DNA of 64,000 nucleotides, from the NCBI GenBank assembly GCA_021838445.1, contig JAKCDU010000001.1:178907-242906 (forward strand), written 5' to 3'. Origin of the DNA: Actinomycetes bacterium (GTDB taxonomy: Bacteria > Actinomycetota > Acidimicrobiia > Acidimicrobiales > Palsa-688). This document shows, one piece after another, positions 1-6,636 of this stretch. A program made the position numbers and the translations under genes. The notes beneath the pieces are model-generated. The model made no database searches. It was not told the origin of the DNA and was given only the letters and a program-made list of their open reading frames with translations. Every line of letters starts with the position of its first letter. The first letter of the stretch is position 1.

Positions 1-2
1 CG

Positions 3-1271
3 CGCTACCTGTTCCGCCGGGTGGTCAGCTGGGGCCGGTCGTCCAACGTCTTCCTGGAGAACGGGGCGCGCCTGTATCTCGACGTGGGTAGCCACCCCGA
101 GTACGCCACGCCCGAATGCGATTCGATCCTCGACCTGGTCGCCCATGACAAGGCGGGGGAGCGCATACTCGAGCAACTGGTCGGCTCCGCCGAGGCCCGC
201 CTGCGCGAGGAGGGCATCCGGGGTGTGGTCTTCCTGTTCAAGAACAACACCGACTCGGCCGGCAACTCCTACGGCTGCCACGAGAACTACCTGACGAGCC
301 GGCGGGACGACTTCGCCCACTACGCCGAGGTGCTCATCCCGTTCCTGGTGAGCCGGCAGATCTACGCCGGTGCCGGCAAGGTGCTGCAGACGGCGCGCGG
401 CGCCATGTACTGCATCAGCCAACGGGCCGAGCACATCTGGGAGGGGGTCTCGTCGGCCACCACCCGCAGCCGGCCCATCATCAACACCCGGGACGAGCCC
501 CACGCCGACGCCGAGCGTTACCGCCGGCTGCACGTGATAGTCGGTGACTCGAACATGAGCGAGTACTCCACCTTTTTGAAGATTGGTGCCACCAGCATCC
601 TGTTGCGCATGCTCGAGGACCCCGCCGTGATCCTCAGGGACATGACCCTGGAGAACCCCATCCGGGCCATCCGGGAGATCAGCCACGACACCACCCTGCG
701 CCGCCGGGTGCGCCTGGCCAACGGCCGGGAAGCCAGCGCCCTCGACATCCAGACCGAGTACTTCAATCGGGCCCGGCGCTACCAGGAGACCAAGGGCCTG
801 TCCCCGCTGGAGGACCAGGCCCTCGACATGTGGGAGCACTGCCTGACCGGACTCGAATCCGACCCGTGGTCGCTCGACCGGGAATGCGACTGGGTCATCA
901 AGCACCACCTGATCGAGCGCTACCGATTGCGCAACGACATCCCCCTCACCCATCCCAAGGTGGCCCTGATCGACCTCCAGTACCACGACGTGAACCGCCA
1001 GCGGGGCCTGTTCTACAAGCTGCAGTCGGCCGGGCTGGTCGAGCGCACCTGCACCGACGAGGCCATCGACACCGCCATGGACCAGCCCCCGCAGACCACC
1101 CGGGCCCGGCTGCGGGGCGAGTTCATCCGCAAAGCCAAGGAGCGGCGCCGGGATTTCACCGTCGACTGGGTGCACCTCAAGCTCAACGACCAGGCCCAGC
1201 GCACCGTGCTCTGCAAGGACCCGTTCAAGTCCCACGACGAGCGGGTCGAGAAGCTGATCGCCTCGCTCTAG
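3..1271 (+). CDS. pafA: Pup-protein ligase PafA (5' end cut off by the window edge)
   Basis: PafA uses ATP to join the C-terminal glutamate of the small protein Pup to substrate lysines, marking them for the mycobacterial-type proteasome. The frame is open from base 3 with no start codon of its own, and the first visible residues ([17 protein letters not shown]) match the region about 30 residues into mycobacterial PafA, so roughly 29 residues are missing. Seen motifs are [17 protein letters not shown], which holds the conserved active-site Asp, [36 protein letters not shown] and the C-terminal [17 protein letters not shown]. The 423 visible residues plus about 29 fit the usual 450 or so. pafB follows after 7 bases, so the genes are probably co-transcribed. 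The identity is very secure; only the N-terminus is unseen. Confidence 0.97.
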   Translation, partial: RYLFRRVVSWGRSSNVFLENGARLYLDVGSHPEYATPECDSILDLVAHDKAGERILEQLVGSAEARLREEGIRGVVFLFKNNTDSAGNSYGCHENYLTSRRDDFAHYAEVLIPFLVSRQIYAGAGKVLQTARGAMYCISQRAEHIWEGVSSATTRSRPIINTRDEPHADAERYRRLHVIVGDSNMSEYSTFLKIGATSILLRMLEDPAVILRDMTLENPIRAIREISHDTTLRRRVRLANGREASALDIQTEYFNRARRYQETKGLSPLEDQALDMWEHCLTGLESDPWSLDRECDWVIKHHLIERYRLRNDIPLTHPKVALIDLQYHDVNRQRGLFYKLQSAGLVERTCTDEAIDTAMDQPPQTTRARLRGEFIRKAKERRRDFTVDWVHLKLNDQAQRTVLCKDPFKSHDERVEKLIASL

Positions 1272-1278
1272 GGCCGGT

Positions 1279-2247
1279 ATGGATCGCCTCGAACGACTGG
1301 TCAACCTGGTTGCCGCTCTCCTCGACACGCCCCGCCCGCTGAGCCGGGCTGAGATCGCCGAACGCATAGACGGCTACTCGGCCGACCCCGAGGCCTTCCG
1401 GCGCAACTTCGAGCGGGACAAGGACCTGTTGCGCCAGATGGGCTTCCCGCTGGTAACCGAGATCCCCGAAGGCTCGGGTCCCGAGGACGCCGGCTACCGC
1501 ATCCCCCGCGAGCTCTACGAGCTGCCCGACCCGGGACTCGACGAGCCCGAGCTCACGGCCCTGCGCCTGGCCGCGTCGGCGGTGCAGATGGAAGGGGAGT
1601 GGAGCGATGCCCTCGTCCGCGCCCTGCGCAAGCTGGGCGGGGCCGCCGACGGGGCGGCGGCGGGAGGGCCCCCCGGGGGCGGCGGCACCGCCCTGCCGGC
1701 GGGGGAGACGGCAGCGGTGGCCTTCGCCGCGGTGAGCGAACGGCGCCGCCTCCGCTTCACCTACCGCGGCCAGGAGCGCGTGGTCGATCCCTGGCGGCTG
1801 TCGTTCCACCGGGGCCACTGGTACCTGGCCGGGCTGGACCACCACCGCGGCGAGGAGCGCCTCTTCCGCCTCGACCGGGTCGAGGGGCGCCTGGAGCCGA
1901 GCGGTCCGCCGGCAGCCTTCGCCCGACCGGGGCCGGCCCAGGCCTTGCCCCCCCCGCCGTGGCGGATGGGGGAGGAGGAGGAGCAGACGGCGCGGCTGTG
2001 GGTGGATGCCGAGCAGGCCGGCTGGGCCGCTCAGGCGTTGGGCGACGCCGCCGAGGTGGAGCACCGCCCCGACGGCTCGGCGGTGTTCGAGTTCGCAGTT
2101 ACCAGCTCGGGGGCCTTCTACAGCTTCGTCCTCGGCTACCTCGAGCATGCCGAAATCCTCGGTCCCGCCCCCCTCAGGGAGGGGATGGTGGCCGGGCTCG
2201 AGCAGATCGCCGCCGGGGACCGGGCCGCTGGCGGGGGCACCTCGTGA
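1279..2247 (+). CDS. pafB: WYL-domain transcriptional regulator PafB
   Basis: PafB pairs with PafC to form a WYL-domain activator of the LexA/RecA-independent DNA damage response in mycobacteria; despite the name it is not needed for pupylation. The 322-residue protein has an N-terminal winged-helix part (about 1-70, MDRLERLVNLVAALLDTPRP), a Gly/Pro-rich linker near 120-140, and a WYL core (about 150-215) with WRLSFHRGHWYLAGLD and the FRLDRVEG strand. It starts with ATG just after pafA and overlaps the next gene by four bases (GTGA), which indicates translational coupling. I assign PafB rather than PafC from gene order; the two are paralogues. Confidence 0.9.
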   Translation: MDRLERLVNLVAALLDTPRPLSRAEIAERIDGYSADPEAFRRNFERDKDLLRQMGFPLVTEIPEGSGPEDAGYRIPRELYELPDPGLDEPELTALRLAASAVQMEGEWSDALVRALRKLGGAADGAAAGGPPGGGGTALPAGETAAVAFAAVSERRRLRFTYRGQERVVDPWRLSFHRGHWYLAGLDHHRGEERLFRLDRVEGRLEPSGPPAAFARPGPAQALPPPPWRMGEEEEQTARLWVDAEQAGWAAQALGDAAEVEHRPDGSAVFEFAVTSSGAFYSFVLGYLEHAEILGPAPLREGMVAGLEQIAAGDRAAGGGTS

Positions 2248-3206
2248 GCCGCGAAGCGGCCGACGTGCGGCTGGCCCGGCTGCTGGCCATCGTCCCCTGG
2301 ATCGCCGCTCACGACGGTCCCTCCCTGGATGAGGTGAGCCGACGTTTCAGCGTGGGGGAGAAGGACCTCCTGTCCGACCTGAACCTGCTGTTCATGTGCG
2401 GCGTCTACCCCTTCACTCCCGACGTTCTGATCGACGTGGACATCGCCGATGGCCGGGTGTGGATACGGATGGCCGACTACTTCCGTCGCCCGCTGCGCCT
2501 CAACGCCCAGGAGGCCCTGGCTCTGCTCTCGGCGGGACGGGCCTTCCTCGCCTACCCCGAGGCCGGTGCCGGTGCCTCCCTGGCCACCGCCTTGGAGAAG
2601 CTGGACTCGGTGCTGGGCCTGGCCGGGGGAGAGGGGCTGGACGTGGACCTGGCCGACGTCGACCCCGACGTCCTGTCGGCCCTCCGGGACGCCGCAGAGC
2701 GCCACCTGAAGGTCCGCTTGGACTACTACTCCTACGGCCGGGACCGCCGTAGCCGACGGGTGGTGCATCCCTGGAGGGTGTTCAACCAGGGAGGGGAGTG
2801 GTACCTCGAGGCGTGGTGTGAGAGCGCCCAGGCCGAGCGGATGTTCCGCCTCGACCGCATCGAGACCCTGGAGCCCACCGGTGAGGGTTTCGGGCCCCCG
2901 CCGGGCCGGCCGTCGCGCCCCCCGGCCGCGGTCTTCCATCCCCGCGAGGACGACCCCATGTGGGTCTTCGATCTCGACCCGCCGGCCCACTGGATTGCCG
3001 AGCAGTACCCCACCGACTCGGTCGAGCAACGCCCCGAGGGTGTGCTTCGGGTCCGGCTGCGGGCCGCCCGGTCGGCGTGGCTGGAGCGGTTGCTGCTGCG
3101 GGCCGGACCCCATCTCACGGTGGTGGAGGGAGACACGACGGTGGCCCCGCGCGCCGCCGAGCGGGTTCTCGCCCGCTACCGCGCTGGACCGCAGGCGGGC
3201 GTCTAA
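2244..3206 (+). CDS. pafC: WYL-domain transcriptional regulator PafC
   Basis: This is the second WYL protein of the PafBC pair, 320 residues. The GTG start at 2244 overlaps the pafB stop; a longer open frame exists upstream but lies wholly inside pafB, so I chose the coupled start. An N-terminal helix-turn-helix-like part (about 1-100) precedes the WYL segment, where VHPWRVFNQGGEWYLEAWC and MFRLDRIETLE align with the same elements in PafB. WYL domains are thought to sense a nucleic-acid ligand and pass the signal to the DNA-binding part. lepB begins 14 bases after the stop but has its own -10 element. Confidence 0.9.
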   Translation: MSREAADVRLARLLAIVPWIAAHDGPSLDEVSRRFSVGEKDLLSDLNLLFMCGVYPFTPDVLIDVDIADGRVWIRMADYFRRPLRLNAQEALALLSAGRAFLAYPEAGAGASLATALEKLDSVLGLAGGEGLDVDLADVDPDVLSALRDAAERHLKVRLDYYSYGRDRRSRRVVHPWRVFNQGGEWYLEAWCESAQAERMFRLDRIETLEPTGEGFGPPPGRPSRPPAAVFHPREDDPMWVFDLDPPAHWIAEQYPTDSVEQRPEGVLRVRLRAARSAWLERLLLRAGPHLTVVEGDTTVAPRAAERVLARYRAGPQAGV

Positions 3207-3212
3207 TAGGGT
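3207..3212 (+). promoter_or_regulatory. -10 hexamer for leaderless lepB transcript
   Basis: TAGGGT lies 8 bases before the GTG start of lepB. It overlaps the end of pafC. Transcription would begin at or within about two bases of the start codon. No clear -35 is seen. Confidence 0.45.
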
Positions 3213-3220
3213 GACCCCCC

Positions 3221-3958
3221 GTGCCCGACGCCATACCTCCCGACGGCCCCTCCGAGGGGGAGGCGGGCTTGCACGGCGCGACGGAGCCCGTCGGAGACGC
3301 CGCCGCTAGAGGCTCCGTCCCCCCGGTCTGGGGCGATGCCCCGGGCCGCGCCCCGTCGTCGGCTGGATCGTCGTCGGCTGGATCGTCGTCGCCCGACCGG
3401 GCGGTCCCGGCTCCCGCCCCGGCGGGGCGGCGCCGCCGGCGGGCACTGATCGAGTGGGCCGCGGTGATCGCGGTCGCGGTGATCGCCGCGCTGGCCCTGC
3501 GCAGCTTCGTCGTCCAGCCCTACTACATACCGTCGGGGTCGATGGAGCCGACCCTGAAGATCGGCGACAAGGTGCTCGTGGACAAGCTCAGCTACCACTT
3601 CCACAGCGTCCACCGCGGCGACGTGATCGTCTTCAAAAAGCCCCCCTCGTTCAACAGTCCCGGGGTCAAGGACCTGATCAAGCGGGTCATCGGGCTCCCC
3701 GGTGAGACCATCTCGGCCAGCGGCGGTCAGGTCTACATCGACGGAAAGCTGCTGGCCCAGCCCTGGCTGCCCAAGCTGCACGCCTACACCGCCAACTTCG
3801 GACCGGTGCACATACCGATGGGCGACTACTTCGTCATGGGGGACAACCGGGGGGACTCCGACGACTCACGGTTCCAGCTCGGCCCCATACCGAGAAACCT
3901 GATCGTGGGCCGAGCCTTCCTGGTGTGGTGGCCTCTCGGCCACTTCGGCACGCTCTAG
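3221..3958 (+). CDS. lepB: Signal peptidase I
   Basis: This membrane serine protease removes signal peptides from exported proteins. The 245-residue protein has a long disordered Ser/Pro/Ala N-terminus (1-70), a basic stretch RRRRR, one transmembrane helix (about 75-95), then the catalytic module. The Ser/Lys dyad is visible: SGSM with nucleophile Ser107, and Lys154 in KRVIGLPGE. Box E appears as MGDNRGDSDDSR. The GTG start is supported by a -10 hexamer just upstream. The placement between pafC and tatA is unlike M. tuberculosis but makes sense beside the Tat genes, since Tat substrates also need signal peptidase. Confidence 0.95.
   Translation: MPDAIPPDGPSEGEAGLHGATEPVGDAAARGSVPPVWGDAPGRAPSSAGSSSAGSSSPDRAVPAPAPAGRRRRRALIEWAAVIAVAVIAALALRSFVVQPYYIPSGSMEPTLKIGDKVLVDKLSYHFHSVHRGDVIVFKKPPSFNSPGVKDLIKRVIGLPGETISASGGQVYIDGKLLAQPWLPKLHAYTANFGPVHIPMGDYFVMGDNRGDSDDSRFQLGPIPRNLIVGRAFLVWWPLGHFGTL
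3355..3390 (+). repeat. 15-bp tandem repeat inside lepB
   Basis: Two full copies and a partial third copy of GTCGTCGGCTGGATC. They encode the Ser/Ala/Gly-rich stretch near residues 46-57 of the disordered N-terminus, so length changes here would keep the reading frame. Confidence 0.85.
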
Positions 3959-3963
3959 ACGAC

Positions 3964-3985
3964 CCCGACCGATCAGCGGGTCGGG
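3964..3985. terminator. Hairpin between convergent lepB and the diesterase gene
   Basis: CCCGACC and GGTCGGG form a 7-bp stem with an 8-base loop. It lies between two convergent genes and overlaps the last codons of the minus-strand gene. There is no T-tract, so a terminator role is inferred from position. Confidence 0.4.
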
Positions 3986-4671
3986 CCGAGGACCCCGACC
4001 ATGCGGTCCACGTGGTCGGAGTAGAGCCCGTCGATCCCCATGGCGACCAGCTCGGCGAGGTCGGCGACGGTCTGGGCGTCCCAGGCCAGGGCCAGCAGGC
4101 CGACGGCGTGGACCTCGCGCACCGTGTCGGCGTCCCACTGGGAGCGGTGCAGGTTGACCGCGTCCAGTCCGGTGGCCGCCAGGGTGGACACCCGGGCCGA
4201 CAGACCCTCCGACATCCAGGCCAGGTTGGTCGACTCGACCAACCGGCTGGCAGGGGCCGCCGACCTCCAGGTCGCCATGGTTCGCCAGTCGTGGTGGCAC
4301 AGCCACAGCCGCCCGGCCGCCCCTACCGAGTCGGCCGCGGCCAGCACGGCTGGGAGGGCCGATGGGTCCTTCACGTCGAGCGACAGCTCGAACTCTGTGC
4401 CGCAGGAGCGGTAGAGCTCCTCCATGCTCGGGATGTGCCCCGGCAGCTCGTCGCGTCGGCAGGTGGAGATGGCCCTCCGGCGCCAGAGCGGGCCGATCAC
4501 CCCGTCGTGGTCGAGCACCGCGATCCCGTCGAGGGTCACCCACGCGTCGCTCTCCAGCCCCGCCGCCCCGAGCTCGAGAGCGCGGGTGAACGACTCCAGA
4601 GTGTTGTCGGGACGTTCGGCCCTCGCACCCCGGTGGGCGAAGCCTATGGTTCGTCCGTTAGGTGACATCAT
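3973..4671 (-). CDS. Glycerophosphodiester phosphodiesterase family protein
   Basis: GDPD enzymes are TIM-barrel, metal-dependent hydrolases that release glycerol-3-phosphate from deacylated phospholipids. This 232-residue protein shows the family start IGFAHRGARAERPDNTLESF, where His and Arg bind substrate, followed by LESDAWVTLDGIAVLDHDG with the metal-binding Glu and Asp and the second catalytic His. No signal peptide is seen, so it is likely cytoplasmic. It is transcribed alone against lepB and is divergent from the next gene. Two ATG codons sit side by side at 4671 and 4668. The family is secure; the exact substrate is not. Confidence 0.88.
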   Translation of the reverse strand: MMSPNGRTIGFAHRGARAERPDNTLESFTRALELGAAGLESDAWVTLDGIAVLDHDGVIGPLWRRRAISTCRRDELPGHIPSMEELYRSCGTEFELSLDVKDPSALPAVLAAADSVGAAGRLWLCHHDWRTMATWRSAAPASRLVESTNLAWMSEGLSARVSTLAATGLDAVNLHRSQWDADTVREVHAVGLLALAWDAQTVADLAELVAMGIDGLYSDHVDRMVGVLGPTR

Positions 4672-4738
4672 TTCGTGTTGGTGTCCGAAAGGTCGTGGTG
4701 CAACTCAAGGAATCCCGCACCCTGCCGATCCACCATAT

Positions 4739-5104
4739 GTGAACTACAGCCGGGGTCGTCGCAGGAACGCCGCCGCCATCGTCCGGGCGACTTGTCATAC
4801 GTGCGGTGACGTGGAACTGACCATCGAGGACGTGCAGGTCCAGTTCTGTGTCACGACGGCCCAGTCGACCTACTCGTTCGTCTGCCCGGGGTGCTCGCTC
4901 ATCGTCAACAAGGACGCCAACGACGCGGTCGTACAGTCGCTGACCTCGGCCGGGGCCCGGCTCGTGCAGTGGACCATGCCGGCCGAGCTCGACGAGCCCA
5001 AGACCGGCCCTCGCATCAGCCACGACGACCTACTCGAATTCCACCTCCTGCTCGAGAGCGGCGAGTGGGAGCGCGAGTTGGCTTACCGCGCCGCCAACGG
5101 CTAG
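4739..5104 (+). CDS. Small zinc-ribbon protein of unknown function
   Basis: I do not recognise a named family. The 121-residue protein has two CxxC pairs (CHTCGD, then about 30 residues later CPGCSL), a typical zinc ribbon, followed by a mixed helical part ending in HDDLLEFHLLLESGEWERELAYR. The GTG at 4739 is the only reasonable start before the first CxxC; longer forms would run into the divergent gene. It lies upstream of the small membrane gene and tatA, all on the plus strand. A regulatory or protein-binding role would be a guess. Confidence 0.7.
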   Translation: MNYSRGRRRNAAAIVRATCHTCGDVELTIEDVQVQFCVTTAQSTYSFVCPGCSLIVNKDANDAVVQSLTSAGARLVQWTMPAELDEPKTGPRISHDDLLEFHLLLESGEWERELAYRAANG

Positions 5105-5114
5105 TAACGATTCC

Positions 5115-5306
5115 GTGCATCTGAACGGAATCTGGTTCATCCCGATGGCCGTGACCGGTATCGGTGCGGCGGGCCTGGCCCTGATCGCCGCGGCCGTACG
5201 CCGCGAGGTCGCTGACCTGCAGCGCTCCCTGAGGCCGCTACGGGTACCCGCCGGCCGGCGTCCGAGGTCGGTACCGCCGGGTTCCGGCTCCGGCCGGGAC
5301 CGATAA
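5115..5306 (+). CDS. Small single-pass membrane protein
   Basis: A 63-residue frame starting at GTG 5115, ten bases after the preceding stop. It has one hydrophobic segment (WFIPMAVTGIGAAGLALIAA, about 7-26) followed by a basic tail rich in Arg and Pro. Such a layout predicts one membrane helix with a cytoplasmic positive tail. It could be a real micro-gene in the run towards tatA, but nothing beyond its composition and position supports it. Confidence 0.5.
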   Translation: MHLNGIWFIPMAVTGIGAAGLALIAAAVRREVADLQRSLRPLRVPAGRRPRSVPPGSGSGRDR

Positions 5307-5320
5307 GCACGCCCCGTAGG

Positions 5321-5326
5321 TAGGAT
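5321..5326 (+). promoter_or_regulatory. -10 hexamer for leaderless tatA transcript
   Basis: TAGGAT ends 6 bases before the GTG start of tatA, the spacing expected when transcription begins on the start codon. Confidence 0.6.
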
Positions 5327-5332
5327 CGGGCT

Positions 5333-5746
5333 GTGCTGGATCTCAGCCCGGACAAACTGCTGATGTTGGCCGTGGTGGCCTTGGTCGTCCTGGGTCCCAA
5401 CCGCCTGCCCGGCGCAGCCCGGACCCTGGGGCGCTTCATAGGTCAGATGCGGGCCATGTCGTCGTCGCTGCAGGACGAGGTGCGTGACGCTCTGGCCGAG
5501 CCCCACGACGCTTTCACCTCGGCCATCGGCGACTTCCGTCCGGCCCAGGTCCGCCGGGGTGTGCGCCGGGCCGTGACCGACCTGGTCTCTCCATTCGAAG
5601 CCGACTCGGCGGGGGTCAACCAGGTGCGGCCCCAGACCACCAACCTGGCGCCTGGGCCGGCATCGGCAGCCGGCGGCAGCGCGGTGACCGGTCAGAACCT
5701 CGGCTGGAGCTCGGCGCCGCCTCCCGATGACCCGGGCTTCAACTGA
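5333..5746 (+). CDS. tatA: Sec-independent translocase TatA/TatB-type subunit
   Basis: Tat exports folded proteins carrying twin-arginine signals. The 137-residue protein has the family layout: a short N-terminal membrane helix (about 9-21, LLMLAVVALVVLGPNRLP with the conserved GPxxLP hinge), an amphipathic helix (about 24-50) and a long disordered tail. The tail and the sequence after the hinge are somewhat TatB-like. Position directly before tatC matches actinobacterial tatA-tatC. A leaderless -10 precedes the GTG start. Confidence 0.88.
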   Translation: MLDLSPDKLLMLAVVALVVLGPNRLPGAARTLGRFIGQMRAMSSSLQDEVRDALAEPHDAFTSAIGDFRPAQVRRGVRRAVTDLVSPFEADSAGVNQVRPQTTNLAPGPASAAGGSAVTGQNLGWSSAPPPDDPGFN

Positions 5747-5826
5747 CGGCCTGCCCCGGCCGGAGGTCCGTCAGGATCTAGGGTTGGGAGGGCGGTCGCC
5801 GCGGTGACCGCATCGGAGCTGAGACG

Positions 5827-6624
5827 ATGACCTCTGCCACTGACGACCGCCTCGACGGGGAGGTGCCTGGTGACCGGTCCCGGCGCGACCGCGAGACGGG
5901 CACCATGTCGCTGTTCGAGCACCTCGCCGAGCTACGCAACCGGCTGATCGTGTCGCTGGTGGCCATCGTGGCCGGGATGGTCGTGGTCTGGTTCCTCTAC
6001 GACTCGGTCATCCACTTCATGCTGACGCCCTACCGCGACTACCTGGTCCACCACGCAAGCAAGGACATCACCAAGGGCAACCTGGTCACTACCGGTCCTC
6101 TGGAGGGCTTCACGACCCGCCTCAAGGTGAGCGGATACGGCGGTGTGGTCCTCGCCGCCCCGGTCATCGTGTGGGAGCTGTGGCGGTTCATCACACCGGG
6201 TCTCCACAAGCACGAGAAGCGCTACATCGTCCCCTTCGTCGCCGCCGCGGTCGTGCTGTTCGCCAGCGGGGTGACCACCGCGGTGCTGGTCTTCCCCAAG
6301 GCCCTGGACTGGCTGATCAGCGTCAGCGGTTCGGGCATCGTGCCGCTGTTCTCGCCGTCTCGGTACTTCACCCTCTACATGGCCATGGCCCTCATCTTCG
6401 GGGCCGTCTTCATGTACCCGCTGGTGCTGGTCTTCCTGCAGCTGGTGGAGGTCGTACCCAGCCGTAAGTGGCGCCAGTGGCGTCGGCCCGCCATCGTCGT
6501 CATCTGCCTGGTCGCGGCGGTGATCACCCCTAGCAGCGATCCCTTCTCCTTCCTCGCCATGGCCGTGCCCATGCTCGTCCTCTACGAGGTGAGCATCGTG
6601 GTGGGTCGCCTCCTCGGCAAGTAG
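5827..6624 (+). CDS. tatC: Sec-independent protein translocase TatC
   Basis: TatC is the multi-pass receptor for twin-arginine signal peptides. The 265-residue protein has a cytoplasmic N-terminus with MSLFEHLAELRNRL, the family signature including the conserved Glu, and about six hydrophobic spans, with PGLHKHEKR in a loop and FLYDSVIHFML early on. The last span ends near LLGK. It lies 80 bases after tatA. The next gene, helY, begins in the same reading frame immediately after the TAG stop. Confidence 0.95.
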   Translation: MTSATDDRLDGEVPGDRSRRDRETGTMSLFEHLAELRNRLIVSLVAIVAGMVVVWFLYDSVIHFMLTPYRDYLVHHASKDITKGNLVTTGPLEGFTTRLKVSGYGGVVLAAPVIVWELWRFITPGLHKHEKRYIVPFVAAAVVLFASGVTTAVLVFPKALDWLISVSGSGIVPLFSPSRYFTLYMAMALIFGAVFMYPLVLVFLQLVEVVPSRKWRQWRRPAIVVICLVAAVITPSSDPFSFLAMAVPMLVLYEVSIVVGRLLGK

Positions 6625-6636
6625 GGAGTCAGGCCG

